From assembly GCF_001870905.1 (NCBI RefSeq), contig NZ_LNDC01000051.1:3136-43873 (forward strand): DNA of 40,738 bases, written 5' to 3'. The notes beneath the pieces are model-generated. The model was not told the origin of the DNA, made no database searches, and saw only the letters and a list, made by a program, of their open reading frames with translations. The DNA is from Geitlerinema sp. PCC 9228 (GTDB lineage: Bacteria; Cyanobacteriota; Cyanobacteriia; Cyanobacteriales; PCC-9228). The position numbers and the translations under genes are program-made. The first letter of the stretch is position 1, and each line of letters begins with the position of its first letter. Shown one piece after another: positions 28,401-37,560 of this stretch.

Positions 28401-31400
28401 CTCGCCCTGCAACTACTCCCCAAACTAGAAGCAAAAACAGCCAAACCGAAGACTTTAATGGTCGTTGGCTCGTATCTTATCCATCGTACTTCTCATATGC
28501 AAGAAACTCTGCCTCTGTTACGAGAAGCTTATACCAAAAGTTTGGAAGTTGGCGATTTGGGATTTGCCGGATATAGTGCTTCTAGTTTGTGTCGCGACTC
28601 TTTTTGGTGCGGCCGCGAACTTACTGCTTTAGAAAAAGAAACTCGTGATTACTACCAGGGATTATTGCAATTAAATCAGCATACAGCCGCTACTTATTGT
28701 TATATTTACTGGCAATTGCTATTAAATTTATTGGGCAAGACAGAAAATCCAATGATTTTATCTGGAGAAGCTCTTCAAGAAGCGGCATTTTTGGAGCGAT
28801 TGCATGGTGCCAACGACCTTTATGGGCTATTTTTGTTTCATTCATCCAAATTGCTGCTTGGTTATTGGTTCCGGGAAATGGCAGCAGCCCGGGAGCAAGC
28901 GCTTGCATGCAGAAGATATTTTCAAGGCATTGGAGGACCCACGGCCATTCCTGCATTTTATTTTTACGATGCCTTGAGCCTACTCGCAACCTCTACTGGA
29001 ACCAGTGAGGAATTGCAGCTGGTAGAGCGCAGCCAAGTTCCTCTGCAACGGGATTGGGCACATTACGCTCCTATGAATTACCAGCATAAAGCCGATCTAG
29101 TGGCAGCAGAAAAATCCCGAGTTTTGGGAGACAAAGCCAATGCGATCGACTTGTACGATCGAGCGATCGCAGGTGCCAAGGAAAACCAATTCATCCAAGA
29201 AGAAGCCTTAGCCAACGAACTGGCCGCACGATTCTATCTGGATTGGGAAAAAGAAAAAATTGCCACCACTTACATGCAAAATGCCTATCTTGGCTACGAA
29301 CGTTGGGGTGCCCAAGCCAAAACCCAGCATCTCGCCACCCACTACCCCCAATTGCTAGCTCCCATCTTACCATCAACCGAGACAACCACCGCACCTACAT
29401 CAACGTCTATCGCGGTTTCTATTTCTCACGCCTCCCAAAATTCGAGTTCCGATACCAACACGGCGCTAGACCTCACAAGCATTCTCAAAACCTCCCAAGC
29501 CATTTCCAGTGAGTTGGCTCTCGATCGATTACTTGCTTTGCTCGTCGAAACGTCGGTTAAAAATGCGGGAGCGCAACGGGGCGTCTTTATCCGCGTTGTG
29601 GGCGAAAAACTGCTGGTAGAAGCCATTCAAAATAGCCATACGGAACCTCCACAGGTGCGACAAGCCATTCCAGTTGACCAATATACCAGCCAACTACCGC
29701 TTCGCGTTATTAACTACGTCGCGCGAACCCAAGAAACAGTCTTGCTCAATGAAGCTAGTGACGGGGAAGATTTCGCTACTGACCCTTATATCCAACACAA
29801 CCAACCCCAATCTTTACTGTGCGCGCCGTTGGTCAATCAAGGCAAACTGCAAGGATTAATTTATTTGGAAAATCGCCTAACCAAAGGGGCTTTTACAGAA
29901 AATCGCCTAGAAATTTGGCAAATTTTGGCAGCACAGGCAGTAATTTCCTTGGAAAATGCCTACCTGTATCAACAATTGCAAGACTATTCTCGCACGTTAG
30001 AAGAAAAAGTTGAAGCACGCACCGCAGAACTTGCCGTCGCCAAGGAACAAGCGGATACTGCCAACCAAGCCAAAAGCGAATTTTTGGCTGCCATGAGCCA
30101 CGAATTGCGTACGCCGCTCAACGGAATTTTAGGTTATGCACAAATTTTACAGCGATCGCAAGAAATTTCTGCACGCGATCGCCAAGGGGCAGATATTATT
30201 CACGAATGCGGCTCCCATTTGCTTACCTTGATTAACGATATTTTAGACCTATCCAAAATCGAAGCCCAGAAAATGGAGCTGCATCCCAGCGATTTTCAAC
30301 TACCTTCTTTTCTCCAGGGTGTGGTTCAGATGTGTCGTATCAAAGCCCAACAGAAAAGCATTGCTTTTCGCTACCTACCCGACGAGCAACTACCAGAAAT
30401 GGTGGCAGGTGACGCCAAACGATTGCGACAGATTCTGGTCAACTTATTGGGCAATGCTATCAAATTTACCGAGCGCGGAACCGTTACCCTCCAAGTCAAC
30501 ATATTAGCATCTTCTCAAACAGATAAAGACCATCCAACAGCCAAAATTCGCTTTCAAGTTCAAGACACTGGCGTGGGGATTCCAGAAGCAGAAATCCAAA
30601 AAATCTTCCAACCCTTTGAACAAGCTTCGCCTACCAAGAAAAATACCCAAGGAACGGGATTGGGATTGCCTTTAAGTCAAAAATTTGCACAATTAATGGG
30701 CAGTACTATTCAAGTTCGTAGCATTCCCCAGCACGGCAGTACTTTCTGGTTTGATTTGATTTTGCCGGTGGTGGAAACAACAGCCAAAACCGATTCTACA
30801 GAGTTACGCCAAATTATTGGCTATCAAGGAAAAATACGGCGAATTCTGGTAGCCGATGCCCGCTGGGAAAACCGTACCGTTCTTATCAATTGGTTGCAAC
30901 CTTTGGGATTTGAAATTGTGGAAGCTGCTGATGCCCCAACCCTATGGCAAAAAGCGCAAGATTTGCCCCCAGATTTGCTGATAACCGATACATCAGTATC
31001 GCCCCAAAACGATTGGGATTGGATTCGACGACTGCGTTGCTCGCCAGAGTTTTCTCAAGTACCAATTGTAATTTCTTCTGCTCGGGTTTTTGCAAGCGAT
31101 CGCGATCGTTTTCGCCAAGCCGGCAGCGATGATTTTTTACCCAAACCGATCGATTTATCGGAGTTGTTGCAAAAATTGGCATACCATTTGGACTTGCAAT
31201 GGGTCGAGCGGGAAGCAAGTACCCAACCACAAACAGTAGAACCGCAAAGGCTGGCGTTGCCTCCCAGCAACGAACTACAATATTTGCAAGAACTAGTACG
31301 TAAAGGTAGTTTGAGAAGAGTTGAAAAATACGTCCACCACTTGCAAAATATCAACCCCAATCTAGCCGATTTTACCCAAAAAGTTACTCGGCTAGCCAGT

Positions 31401-31472
31401 CGGTTTCAAGAAGCTGAGTTGCTGGAATTTTTGCAACATTGTCGCCAAACCAATGCGGAAAATTTAGATTGA
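25482..31472 (+). CDS. Giant hybrid sensor kinase: STK-like, AAA ATPase, GAF, histidine kinase, receiver
   Basis: 1996 residues, a cyanobacterial multi-domain signalling protein. (1) Ser/Thr-kinase-like domain ~1-270 with Lys in AIVKVL, catalytic loop [12 protein letters not shown] (HKD at 126-128 instead of HRD) and IDFSIAT instead of DFG. (2) AAA/NACHT-like ATPase from ~300, P-loop AGFSGIGKT near 327-336, Walker [15 protein letters not shown]. (3) A long helical, TPR-like region ~740-1310. (4) GAF domain ~1326-1490. (5) HisKA with phospho-acceptor His1540 in [19 protein letters not shown] and HATPase_c with [11 protein letters not shown] and GTGLGLPLS. (6) Receiver ~1785-1905 with candidate acceptor Asp1836 in [10 protein letters not shown]; the N-terminal acidic pair is reduced to one Asp (LVADARW). 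A short helical tail follows. There are no membrane segments, so it is cytoplasmic. Its ligand and output are unknown; it lies directly after the polysaccharide genes with its own spacer. Confidence 0.93.
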   Translation: MLTVAGYQECHPIYTGNRTFVYRAIRQTDHRTAIVKVLRNSQPSFDELLQFRNQYAIARQLDHPGIVRPLALESYGNSYALIMPDEGLVSLSQYWSKSDRHLTTFLSIAIQMADILHYLTTQRVIHKDIKPSNILIHPVTGQIQLIDFSIATLLPKERQQLTNPNVLEGTLAYISPEQTGRMNRGIDYRTDFYSLGITLFELLTRELPFTSTDPMDLVHSHLARPIEFPHASQRNLPQPLPAIIRKLTAKNAEDRYQSALGLKYDLEICQQQLQATGEIASFEIAQRDSCDRFLIPEKLYGREKEVQILLEAFNRVSEGQTELMLVAGFSGIGKTAAINEIHKPITRKKGFFIQGKFDQFNRNVPFSGFVQAFRGSIEQLLSEPDVDLAAWKEKILAAVGESGRVIIDVIPELTKIIGEQPAVPELSGDAARNRFNLLFRRFVRVFTAPEHPLVLFLDDLQWADASSLALMKLLVGPAASGYLLVLGAYRDNEVFPGHPLLLTFNEIERQGTKVSKIALSPLEESDTTQLIADTLLCSPKAATSLAQLVYQKTQGNPFFITQFLQGLYEEGYIYFDLTSGSWQCDLAQVRQSALTDNVVDFLVGRLQKLPETTQEVLRLAACIGNRFDLETLTVVCDRDGEEVAWNLWSALQEGLVVPENETYKFFQTSDRIGEKSKDLTIYYRFLHDRIQQAAYALIPRNQQEATHYRIGRLLLQNLSPDEREEQIFNVVTQLNQGISRLETPWEREELAQLNLLACRKAKAATAYQASREYAHQGLSLLGETPWSHQYELTRTLYELAAELAALCGDRETMEQLAGEIIAHTHSLPEQATIYRIQIQAYTCQGEFATAITLAREFLQQFDIIFPENPTPEDIQKSIAQANQLLAGRHIESPIDLPWMVDPEKIAIVEIANSIIPATFLTRPLLFPLVTSLSTQLSIQHGHTSDSPFTYATYGLTLLGAQFSDVKTSAQFGHLALQLLPKLEAKTAKPKTLMVVGSYLIHRTSHMQETLPLLREAYTKSLEVGDLGFAGYSASSLCRDSFWCGRELTALEKETRDYYQGLLQLNQHTAATYCYIYWQLLLNLLGKTENPMILSGEALQEAAFLERLHGANDLYGLFLFHSSKLLLGYWFREMAAAREQALACRRYFQGIGGPTAIPAFYFYDALSLLATSTGTSEELQLVERSQVPLQRDWAHYAPMNYQHKADLVAAEKSRVLGDKANAIDLYDRAIAGAKENQFIQEEALANELAARFYLDWEKEKIATTYMQNAYLGYERWGAQAKTQHLATHYPQLLAPILPSTETTTAPTSTSIAVSISHASQNSSSDTNTALDLTSILKTSQAISSELALDRLLALLVETSVKNAGAQRGVFIRVVGEKLLVEAIQNSHTEPPQVRQAIPVDQYTSQLPLRVINYVARTQETVLLNEASDGEDFATDPYIQHNQPQSLLCAPLVNQGKLQGLIYLENRLTKGAFTENRLEIWQILAAQAVISLENAYLYQQLQDYSRTLEEKVEARTAELAVAKEQADTANQAKSEFLAAMSHELRTPLNGILGYAQILQRSQEISARDRQGADIIHECGSHLLTLINDILDLSKIEAQKMELHPSDFQLPSFLQGVVQMCRIKAQQKSIAFRYLPDEQLPEMVAGDAKRLRQILVNLLGNAIKFTERGTVTLQVNILASSQTDKDHPTAKIRFQVQDTGVGIPEAEIQKIFQPFEQASPTKKNTQGTGLGLPLSQKFAQLMGSTIQVRSIPQHGSTFWFDLILPVVETTAKTDSTELRQIIGYQGKIRRILVADARWENRTVLINWLQPLGFEIVEAADAPTLWQKAQDLPPDLLITDTSVSPQNDWDWIRRLRCSPEFSQVPIVISSARVFASDRDRFRQAGSDDFLPKPIDLSELLQKLAYHLDLQWVEREASTQPQTVEPQRLALPPSNELQYLQELVRKGSLRRVEKYVHHLQNINPNLADFTQKVTRLASRFQEAELLEFLQHCRQTNAENLD

Positions 31473-31511
31473 ACTGCTTTCACGGCGATCGAGAATTGCC
31501 GCGCTCAAGGT

Positions 31512-31718
31512 TCAAAATCCCAATACTTGCACTGCCTGGCGTTTGGTTTCTTCGCCGCCTCGGTCGTAACGCGCCGTCATAGCTGGGGAAGCTTGGCCGG
31601 CTAGTCGTTGTACGGTAACGATATCGACGCCGGCATCCAGCAAATCCGAACAAAACGTACGCCGGAAATCGTGAGGACTAAATGGCTGCAACCCTGCTTG
31701 CTGCGATCGCTTTTGCAA
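31512..31718 (-). pseudogene. Remnant of a tyrosine recombinase (phage-type integrase), C-terminal end only
   Basis: 68 residues match the C-terminal catalytic part of a tyrosine recombinase: box HDFRRTFCSDLLDAG with the His-x-x-Arg, then VQRLAGQASPAMTARYDRGG with the nucleophilic Tyr. The usual His before it (LAGH) is Gln here. Full-length enzymes have about 300 residues; the upstream sequence on this strand has stops and no continuation, so the N-terminal domain and first catalytic Arg are lost. It lies 39 bp beyond the end of the hybrid kinase, in opposite orientation. It is certainly not a working integrase. Confidence 0.8.
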
Positions 31719-32205
31719 TATCTACAGAACCGACTTTCTAATAAGCTATTTTAGCCAATGGGAAGGGGACTGGGAAGGACGATCGCTTGCGTTCTCCTTT
31801 TGGTAGGCGTTTTAGAATTTTGAGCGTTTGGCGGCAGAAACAAGCTTACAAAAATACACCGATTATTTATTGCCAACTTTTAAGGAGATCGTATAAAAAC
31901 TTTCAAAAAAGAGACGAGCGCCAGCTTATGTAGAAGTAGAGACTGGTTCAATTTTTTCGCCAAAACTTCTTACCAAAATCGCTGCGATCGGAAATTGAAT
32001 CCGGCAGGAGTAAATAGCAAAATCATTTCGTGAGGTACTCCTACCAGGGAAATTGGGAAATTCTAGAAAATCAATGTTTTTTTAGACATGGTATCTATTC
32101 AAACGAGCGCTTGGTGGTTGGGAATAATTGATTGTACTAGTTTGTTGGTGGCGGAGAAAAAACGTTATTGTGGTCAAACGGAATTAGAGAGTCGATGCAA
32201 GAAAC
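31719..32205. other. Gene-poor spacer before the lipoprotein gene
   Basis: 487 bp without a convincing gene. It has an inverted repeat AGGAGTA/TACTCCT (32006-32012 and 32036-32042). There is also an AT-rich stretch at 32058-32091, resembling the one at 36382-36414 (AGAAAATCA-N-TG followed by a T run and TTAGA). One ~60-codon frame at 32088-32270 is read through part of it but resembles nothing and overlaps the lipoprotein start. Confidence 0.4.
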
Positions 32206-32877
32206 ATGCAATTCATTCGCCGTTTGAGTTGCTGGGGATGCTTGGCTTTGACCGTCGCCTTGTGCAGTAGTTGCACCTTAACCACGCAAAAGCAAGCAAA
32301 AAATCCCCAAAACCAACCAACCACCTCTCCTTCGCCAACTGCCACTCCTCAACCGAATCAAGAAACACCTCAAACACCCAAAACAGGGAAAAACGGAAAC
32401 ATTCCCGCTTTAAGCCAAACCTGTACCAACGAAGAACAAGGCTATAGCATTCAGTATCCCCAGCAATGGTTTACCAATTCAGGGGAAGTGGTAGCCACCT
32501 GTCATTTCTTTGACCAGCAACCACTGGAAATCGAACCACGTACGGAAAACTTTGCTGCCATCAATATTCGCATAGAAGCAATTCCTTTTCAGAAGCTTCG
32601 CCAAATGAGTAAAGAAACGAAAATTAGCAGCAAGCAACTGTTTAAAAATACCACAACCATCGGCGATCGCACGACGATTGTCATAGAAAGACAAGCAACA
32701 GGCAAAGGAATGCTGCCGAAAAATATGAAATTTTATAGCTATCAAGTCGATTTGGGCGATCGCACTTTCGTGGCTACTACCTACGATAGTTCCTCGCGCA
32801 ATTACCAACGCAACAAGAAAATCCTCGATGCCATGATGGATTCCTTGCAAATACAGCCATCAATGGCGGAAAAATAA
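32206..32877 (+). CDS. Putative lipoprotein with PsbP-like C-terminal fold
   Basis: 223 residues. The N-terminus MQFIRRLSCWGCLALTVALC is a signal sequence ending in a lipobox-like LCSSC, so cleavage and lipidation at Cys24 are expected. A Thr/Pro/Gln-rich linker (~25-65) follows. The remaining ~150 residues have strand-rich sequence such as YSIQYPQQWF and NFAAINIRIEAI, which resembles PsbP-like proteins; that similarity is weak and is read by eye. The gene converges with the next one on the minus strand, and a hairpin of two HIP1 octamers lies between them. Function unknown. Confidence 0.75.
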   Translation: MQFIRRLSCWGCLALTVALCSSCTLTTQKQAKNPQNQPTTSPSPTATPQPNQETPQTPKTGKNGNIPALSQTCTNEEQGYSIQYPQQWFTNSGEVVATCHFFDQQPLEIEPRTENFAAINIRIEAIPFQKLRQMSKETKISSKQLFKNTTTIGDRTTIVIERQATGKGMLPKNMKFYSYQVDLGDRTFVATTYDSSSRNYQRNKKILDAMMDSLQIQPSMAEK

Positions 32878-32885
32878 TCCCAAAT

Positions 32886-32923
32886 GAGCGATCGCGTTTC
32901 CTGGGTGCAGTTCGCGATCGCTC
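32886..32923. terminator. Candidate bidirectional terminator built from two HIP1 octamers
   Basis: Perfect 11-bp inverted repeat GAGCGATCGCG (32886-32896) and CGCGATCGCTC (32913-32923) with a 16-nt loop, between two convergent genes. A-rich sequence follows on the plus strand (AAAGAAAAATTTATA), so it is a better T-tract for the minus-strand transcript. Confidence 0.5.
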
Positions 32924-32943
32924 AAAGAAAAATTTATAGACGG

Positions 32944-33534
32944 CTAGTCACGGGAAGAATTCCATACATTATAAGTATCTAAAGCACTAGCTGTCAGGTC
33001 CAACAGAGAACCCCAAATACCGTTGCCGTTTCCTTGACAAATATTATTATCCTCGCCAACTTCCTTCAGGGTGGCAATTACCTGTTCTTCAAAGGGATTG
33101 ATATGTTTGATGAGGTTCTTCAACCAGAAGCGAATATTTTCTTCTTCCACACCGCCACGCAACATTAAATGCGATTCGAGAACGAAGTAGTGTTTGTCGT
33201 CAGAACTAGCCACGTAGGCAAAGGTTCCGTGAGCGTCTTGACGTTGGTTCCAGTTGTTTACCCCGATATGTGAATTTTTGTTTTCCTGGGACGTAGGCGG
33301 CGGTGTTTTGGATGGAAATGCCGCAGGTGGAAAAAATCGGCAACGAATCGAAGTCGAGCTTTCCTGAAGCAATTCTGAATTGGGTTGGCTGCCGCTCAAG
33401 TGAGTTGCACCAGGGGAAAACTGGCCAACCAGCCATTGGCCAAAAAATCCGAACAACCGCCGACAGTTTTTGAAATTTGGGGTTAGAGTCGATCTATAAA
33501 GAGACATCGATCGTATCGAGCCAACCCAAGCCAT
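32944..33534 (-). CDS. Hypothetical protein, N-terminal part uncertain
   Basis: 196 codons, family not recognised. The C-terminal ~110 residues look like a real protein (FAYVASSDDKHYFVLESHL, NIRFWLKNLIKHINPFEEQV). The first ~85 residues are low in complexity (FFPPAAFPSKTPPPTSQENK) and resemble out-of-frame translation. A second minus-strand frame between 33206 and 33436 reads LPIFSTCGISIQNTAAYVPG, which is a more protein-like continuation, so a frameshift near 33290 is possible. The first ATG is only 18 bp from the divergent DUF6391 gene, leaving no room for separate promoters. The true start may be internal. Confidence 0.5.
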   Translation of the reverse strand: MAWVGSIRSMSLYRSTLTPNFKNCRRLFGFFGQWLVGQFSPGATHLSGSQPNSELLQESSTSIRCRFFPPAAFPSKTPPPTSQENKNSHIGVNNWNQRQDAHGTFAYVASSDDKHYFVLESHLMLRGGVEEENIRFWLKNLIKHINPFEEQVIATLKEVGEDNNICQGNGNGIWGSLLDLTASALDTYNVWNSSRD

Positions 33535-33552
33535 TGTTGGAGGTTCCTTGCC

Positions 33553-34179
33553 ATGACAAGTACCGCTTCTACCGGACAGTATCCCTTTGAATTCGTACCC
33601 AGAGCCACCCAGGACCTGGAACTGCTAGAACAGCTCAACTTTTTTCCTGGGTTAAAAGAACTGCTGATGCTACGTCAGGTACACGCACTGGAACATGCCA
33701 CCGTGTGGGTATTGAGCGAAACCAGTCCCCACCGCGATCGCACACCCAACCCTCCTATGGGTACAGATAACCAAATGCTGGGGGGAATGTCCACCGAGTC
33801 GGGATTTTACCTGTACGGTCAAGTCAACAAAAACCAACTGGAAAATGCCGTCCGTACAGCTTTGCAACGCATTACCAGCGGAGAATGGGACTTGGCCGTA
33901 CACCCTCGCTGCGGCACCAACTTATCTGTTAGCCTATTACTAACCGCAGGATTTGCGGTTGGCGCCAATTTCTTCTTACCGAAAGACCCCCTCACCCAAC
34001 TGGCAGGGTTAGGATTGGCAGCCACCACAGCCGCAACCGTGGCACCCGATTTGGGAGCGATCGCGCAAAAATATTTAACCACCAGCATCCCCTTTAACTT
34101 AGCCTTCGAGGAAATTCTCCCCGTAGAGGATATGTGGGGTCGTCCCGCTCACTTCGTGCGTTTGCGGTGGCAGCAGTAA
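33553..34179 (+). CDS. DUF6391-family protein
   Basis: 208 residues, conserved in cyanobacteria, no known function. GGAGG lies 9 nt before the ATG. The N-terminal half has a His-rich segment QVHALEHATVWVL and a conserved cluster DNQMLGGMSTESGFYLYG. The C-terminal half has one or two hydrophobic stretches (LSVSLLLTAGFAVGANFFL and LAGLGLAATTAATVAPDLG), consistent with membrane association. It lies 117 bp upstream of psaE on the same strand; whether the two share a transcript is not clear. Confidence 0.8.
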   Translation: MTSTASTGQYPFEFVPRATQDLELLEQLNFFPGLKELLMLRQVHALEHATVWVLSETSPHRDRTPNPPMGTDNQMLGGMSTESGFYLYGQVNKNQLENAVRTALQRITSGEWDLAVHPRCGTNLSVSLLLTAGFAVGANFFLPKDPLTQLAGLGLAATTAATVAPDLGAIAQKYLTTSIPFNLAFEEILPVEDMWGRPAHFVRLRWQQ

Positions 34180-34188
34180 CCACTTGAT

Positions 34189-34273
34189 GGCAATCGGTAA
34201 TAAAACTTAAAAACGAAACGGTTTTGAGATTGCCAATCGCATAGTACTCTAAAGGGAAAACCTTTTGTTTTTG
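34189..34273 (+). promoter_or_regulatory. Structured spacer upstream of psaE
   Basis: GGCAATC (34189-34195) and GATTGCC (34228-34234) can pair around an A-rich loop. A weaker AAAGG-GAAAA-CCTTT hairpin followed by T-rich sequence ends near 34273. It could end the DUF6391 transcript or sit in the psaE leader. The psaE ribosome site AGAGGA is at 34286-34291. Confidence 0.3.
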
Positions 34274-34296
34274 ATAGCAAATTCCAGAGGAAAACT

Positions 34297-34569
34297 ATGA
34301 CTCAAGGACAAGCTGAAATTAAACGTGGTGCGAAAGTCCGCATCCTGCGTCCCGAATCCTACTGGTATAAAGACGTAGGTACGGTGGCCTCTGTGGACCA
34401 AAGCGGTATCCGCTATCCCGTCATCGTCCGTTTTGATAAACTTAACTATACCGGACTGAGCAGTTCCCCTGGTGCTTATGGTGTAAACACCAACAACTTC
34501 GCTATGGAAGAGCTAGAAGTTGTCGAAGCGGCACCAGAGAAAAAATCTAAGAAAAAATCTCAAGGTTAG
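34297..34569 (+). CDS. psaE: Photosystem I reaction center subunit IV
   Basis: Stromal/cytoplasmic-side PsaE subunit of photosystem I, which helps ferredoxin and flavodoxin docking and cyclic electron flow. 90 residues; most PsaE proteins are ~65-75. The SH3-like core is unmistakable: [20 protein letters not shown], then [33 protein letters not shown]. The extra length is a C-terminal tail rich in Ala, Glu and Lys ([10 protein letters not shown]). Start ATG has AGAGGA six nt upstream. It marks the host as an oxygenic phototroph. Confidence 0.98.
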   Translation: MTQGQAEIKRGAKVRILRPESYWYKDVGTVASVDQSGIRYPVIVRFDKLNYTGLSSSPGAYGVNTNNFAMEELEVVEAAPEKKSKKKSQG

Positions 34570-34601
34570 TACTCCCCTCATGCAAGGAGTCTTGGCATTT
34601 C

Positions 34602-35453
34602 GTGCCTGAATTGCCAGAAGTAGAAACCGTTCGTCGGGGATTAAATCAAAAAACCCGTCATACTGTCATATCGGGAGGTGAGGTTTTGCTCCATCGCAGC
34701 CTTGCCTACCCGATTTCCTCATGGGAATTTTGGGGAAACATAACTGGAACCGCCATTGCCTCGTGGCAGCGGCGGGGAAAATATTTACTAGCCTCCCTCT
34801 ACTATTCGCAAACCAAGGCCAACGCCGGTTTCTTGGGAGTACACCTGCGGATGAGCGGTCAGCTGCTGTGGGTCACCCCAGAAACTCCCGTTGGCAAACA
34901 CACGCGGGTGCGATTGTTCTTTATCAACGAAGGCGAATTGCGTTTTGTAGACCAACGGACCTTCGGACGCCTTTGGTGGGTACCGCCGCAAACTTCCCCC
35001 GAGGTCATTATGACTGGTTTGCAAAAACTAGGACCGGAACCCCTTGGCGAAACTTTTACCTACCAGTACCTACAGCAACAGCTGCACAAGCGACGCCGTC
35101 CGATCAAAAACGCTCTTTTGGACCAGGAAATCGTAGCTGGTTTGGGAAATATTTATGCCGACGAAGTCCTGTTTGTCGCCGGCATCCACCCCACAACCCT
35201 TTGTTGCGATATCACCAGCCATACCTGCGAACGCTTGCAGCAAGCTATTCAGACAATTTTGCAAAAAGCCATCGATGCTGGCGGAACGACTTTTAGCAGT
35301 TTTTTAAATACAGAAGGGGTGAACGGCAACTACAGCGGCATGGCTTGGGTATACGGTCGTACCGGAGAACCCTGCCGCTGCTGCCAAACCCCCATCGAAC
35401 GTTTGAAATTAGCCGGTCGCTCTTCCCATTTTTGTCCGCAGTGTCAAAAATGA
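34602..35453 (+). CDS. mutM: Formamidopyrimidine-DNA glycosylase (Fpg/MutM)
   Basis: Base-excision repair glycosylase/AP lyase that removes 8-oxoguanine and formamidopyrimidines. 283 residues, normal length. The GTG start is followed by PELPEVETVRRGL, where the second residue Pro becomes the N-terminal nucleophile and the following Glu is catalytic. The DNA-contacting Lys lies in RRGKYLL. Residues of the helix-two-turn-helix (IVAGLGNIYADEVLF) are present, and a C-terminal zinc finger has four Cys in CRCCQ and CPQCQK. AAGGAG at 34584-34589 precedes the start. It is downstream of psaE by 32 bp and may share its transcript. Confidence 0.97.
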   Translation: MPELPEVETVRRGLNQKTRHTVISGGEVLLHRSLAYPISSWEFWGNITGTAIASWQRRGKYLLASLYYSQTKANAGFLGVHLRMSGQLLWVTPETPVGKHTRVRLFFINEGELRFVDQRTFGRLWWVPPQTSPEVIMTGLQKLGPEPLGETFTYQYLQQQLHKRRRPIKNALLDQEIVAGLGNIYADEVLFVAGIHPTTLCCDITSHTCERLQQAIQTILQKAIDAGGTTFSSFLNTEGVNGNYSGMAWVYGRTGEPCRCCQTPIERLKLAGRSSHFCPQCQK

Positions 35454-35459
35454 TACGGA

Positions 35460-35479
35460 AATTCAATTGCCCTTGAATT
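35460..35479. terminator. Candidate bidirectional terminator between mutM and plsY
   Basis: Inverted repeat AATTCAA (35460-35466) and TTGAATT (35473-35479) with loop TTGCCC in the 35-bp gap between convergent genes. The stem is AT-rich and the T-tract is short, so it is only moderately convincing. Confidence 0.4.
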
Positions 35480-35488
35480 ATTTTAAGT

Positions 35489-36166
35489 TTAAGATTGGCT
35501 GTTACTGGTAGACCATTTTTGTCCTAATCTTGGCTCGGTACCGGTCCACAAACGATAGAGATTGCTGCGATGCCGCCATAGGACGTAAATACCGCCAGCA
35601 ATAGCAAAGATTTGGTATGCCAGGGGTTCGTGGGTGAAAACCATCAAAGCACTGGCCCCAATAGCAGCAGTCATGGAACTGAGGGAAACAATGCGAGAAA
35701 GGGCAATGACAAGAACAAAAATTCCCAAAGTTCCCAAAGCCACAGAACTGGACATTCCCAGCAAAACGCCAAAACTGGTAGCTACCGACTTGCCACCGCT
35801 AAAACCAATCCAAAGGGATTTGCTGTGACCCACCAGGGACATCAAACCAGCCAAAGTAGCTATCCACGGCAGCCAGGTTTCCATCCCGGTAGCATCGGGG
35901 ACAAGTTGGGTTGCTACCGGCCAGGTATAGCTCCAGCTTACCAAAGCGATCGCGGCGAGGCCCTTGCCGATATCTACCAGCAGTGAAACCAAAGCGGGAA
36001 GTTTTCCCACCGTACGCAGAACGTTGGTGGCTCCGGTGGAACCGGACCCGTGTTCCCGAATGTCAACTCCCTGCAGCCAGCGTCCCAACAGATAGCCAGT
36101 GGGAATCGAACCGAGCAAATAAGCTGCGAGCAGCAAGAAACCGTTCAATACAAGCCAAGAAGTCAT
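35489..36166 (-). CDS. plsY: Acyl-phosphate:glycerol-3-phosphate acyltransferase
   Basis: First acylation step of phospholipid synthesis in the inner membrane, using acyl phosphate. 225 residues with five membrane segments. Family motifs: GSIPTGYLLG, GSGSTGATNVLRTVGK (consensus GSGNxGATN, here Ser for Asn) and GHSKSLWIGFSGGKSVAT. The frame is open to an ATG at 36250, but the 28 additional residues are poorly plausible and the chosen start MTSWLVLNGFLLLAAY fits the usual beginning directly before the first membrane segment. It is divergent from nothing immediate; the upstream spacer of 251 bp separates it from the DUF3086 gene on the same strand. Confidence 0.93.
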   Translation of the reverse strand: MTSWLVLNGFLLLAAYLLGSIPTGYLLGRWLQGVDIREHGSGSTGATNVLRTVGKLPALVSLLVDIGKGLAAIALVSWSYTWPVATQLVPDATGMETWLPWIATLAGLMSLVGHSKSLWIGFSGGKSVATSFGVLLGMSSSVALGTLGIFVLVIALSRIVSLSSMTAAIGASALMVFTHEPLAYQIFAIAGGIYVLWRHRSNLYRLWTGTEPRLGQKWSTSNSQS

Positions 36167-36417
36167 AATTGCATAGAATACATATCTTCTAAAGTTACTG
36201 TACACCGAAGTCGCGATCGCGAGGTAGCCTTTTGAGCAGAAAACGAACACAGCATCGGTTCCCAGGGATTTGTCAACCCCATAGCAAAACCATCCGAGCC
36301 CACCTTCTTAAAAAATTGCAATAAATAATCGGGATGCTTTTATCGGGGCGCTTCTTAAAACGCCCCTTCCAGAGATATTGACAAATCTCAGAAAATCATT
36401 GTTTTTTAGAAATGGGA
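36167..36417. other. Spacer between DUF3086 and plsY
   Basis: 251 bp with no gene. It holds a HIP1 octamer, an inverted repeat GGGGCG/CGCCCC (36345-36350 and 36361-36366) and an AT-rich stretch (about 36382-36414) similar to one at 32058-32091. The hairpin may end the DUF3086 transcript, but no T-tract follows. Confidence 0.4.
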
Positions 36418-37560
36418 CTACCAATAGGTCGGAGTGGGTGCCGACGGGTCGGGAGCAAAAGCAATCCACAAAGGAAACTGCAAAATCGACAGGCTTACTT
36501 GATTTTCCGCTTCATCTACCACAATCAACGGTAGTTGACCCGACTGTTCCACGCGGTCCGCTTTCTGAACCAGAGCCTCCGGCGATTCAAACAGCGTTAC
36601 CCCTTTATCCGGACCAAAATCGGCTCTCGAAATCCCCAAACCATCTTGCAATCCCCGTCGCCATTCTCCCAAACGTTCGGGAGTGTGGGCCAAAATCATC
36701 GTTTGCAAGCGGTTGCCATGCAAGCGACGCAAGATAGAAATTGCCGCCGCTGCAATGAGAATATTCTGCAAGCGACTTCCCATGGAACGAACCGCACCGC
36801 GGCCCCCTTGAGCAAAAAACCATTGGGAAACCCGTTCCGCATGCACCGGTTCAAAAGTACGGCGTAGCTGCCAGGGAGGACCGTAGTAATCCGGTCGTTT
36901 GCGGTATTGGTCCAAGCAGCGCCGAATTTCCTGAGCTTCGTCTTGGAAACGTCCGTTGCGAGAGCGAAATGGAGAGGATTCGGACGCCGATGGTGAGGGG
37001 GTCGGCGATGGGGTGGCTTCCGTAGCTGTGGGTTCCGATACGATCGCTTCTTCCGGGGTAAGTTGCAGTTGTTCCGCCGCCGCCGCTAAATCCTGCAAAC
37101 TCCCTACCAGATAATCTTTAAACCCTTGCACCCGTACCGCCAGTTCCTGGGAAGCACCGGCAAACGTCGTCCGCATTTCTCTTTGAATGCGTTCCCGCCG
37201 CCGTTCCAGCTGTTCGATGGAAACTTCCAAAGACTGCTTGCGTTCCTGCAACTCCTGCAATCCCAGCTCGATCATGCGATCGATTTTGGCTTGGGTCGGC
37301 TGCAACTGCTCCTCACTCAGCTGCCTTTTTTTGGCTTGCAACTGCTCGATCTCTGCTTGCAAACGCTCTTTTTGGCGTTGCAGATCGGTAATACCTTCTA
37401 CAGGTTCCGTTGGCGAGGTGGGTTCGTTAGTGGCTTCGCTATCAGTTTCCCAGGGATCGGACGGGGGGACTTGGTTGGTTGGGGACATTAATTCCTGCGA
37501 TCGCGACTTTTGTGGGTTTTGGTTTTGCGAATCTCGATTTTGATTTGCTTCTGAATTCAT
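36418..37560 (-). CDS. DUF3086-domain protein with coiled coil
   Basis: 380 residues from the ATG giving MNSEANQNRD. The frame is also open to an ATG at 37629, but those residues are not plausible. Three parts are seen. A Gln/Asn/Pro-rich disordered N-terminus comes first. A long coiled coil (~70-165) with many Lys/Glu/Gln follows, for example QRQKERLQAEIEQLQAKKRQ. The C-terminal globular DUF3086 domain contains CLDQYRKRPDYYGPPWQLRR and ends in PSAPTPTYW. The family is widespread in cyanobacteria and of unknown function. It is downstream of DUF3119 on the same strand (125-bp gap); I recall these two families as neighbours in other cyanobacteria, which suggests a related role. Confidence 0.88.
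   Translation of the reverse strand: MNSEANQNRDSQNQNPQKSRSQELMSPTNQVPPSDPWETDSEATNEPTSPTEPVEGITDLQRQKERLQAEIEQLQAKKRQLSEEQLQPTQAKIDRMIELGLQELQERKQSLEVSIEQLERRRERIQREMRTTFAGASQELAVRVQGFKDYLVGSLQDLAAAAEQLQLTPEEAIVSEPTATEATPSPTPSPSASESSPFRSRNGRFQDEAQEIRRCLDQYRKRPDYYGPPWQLRRTFEPVHAERVSQWFFAQGGRGAVRSMGSRLQNILIAAAAISILRRLHGNRLQTMILAHTPERLGEWRRGLQDGLGISRADFGPDKGVTLFESPEALVQKADRVEQSGQLPLIVVDEAENQVSLSILQFPLWIAFAPDPSAPTPTYW

Noticed and set aside
36167-36250. Upstream start of plsY
   Set aside because: The 28 added residues precede the normal PlsY beginning and are not typical of the family.
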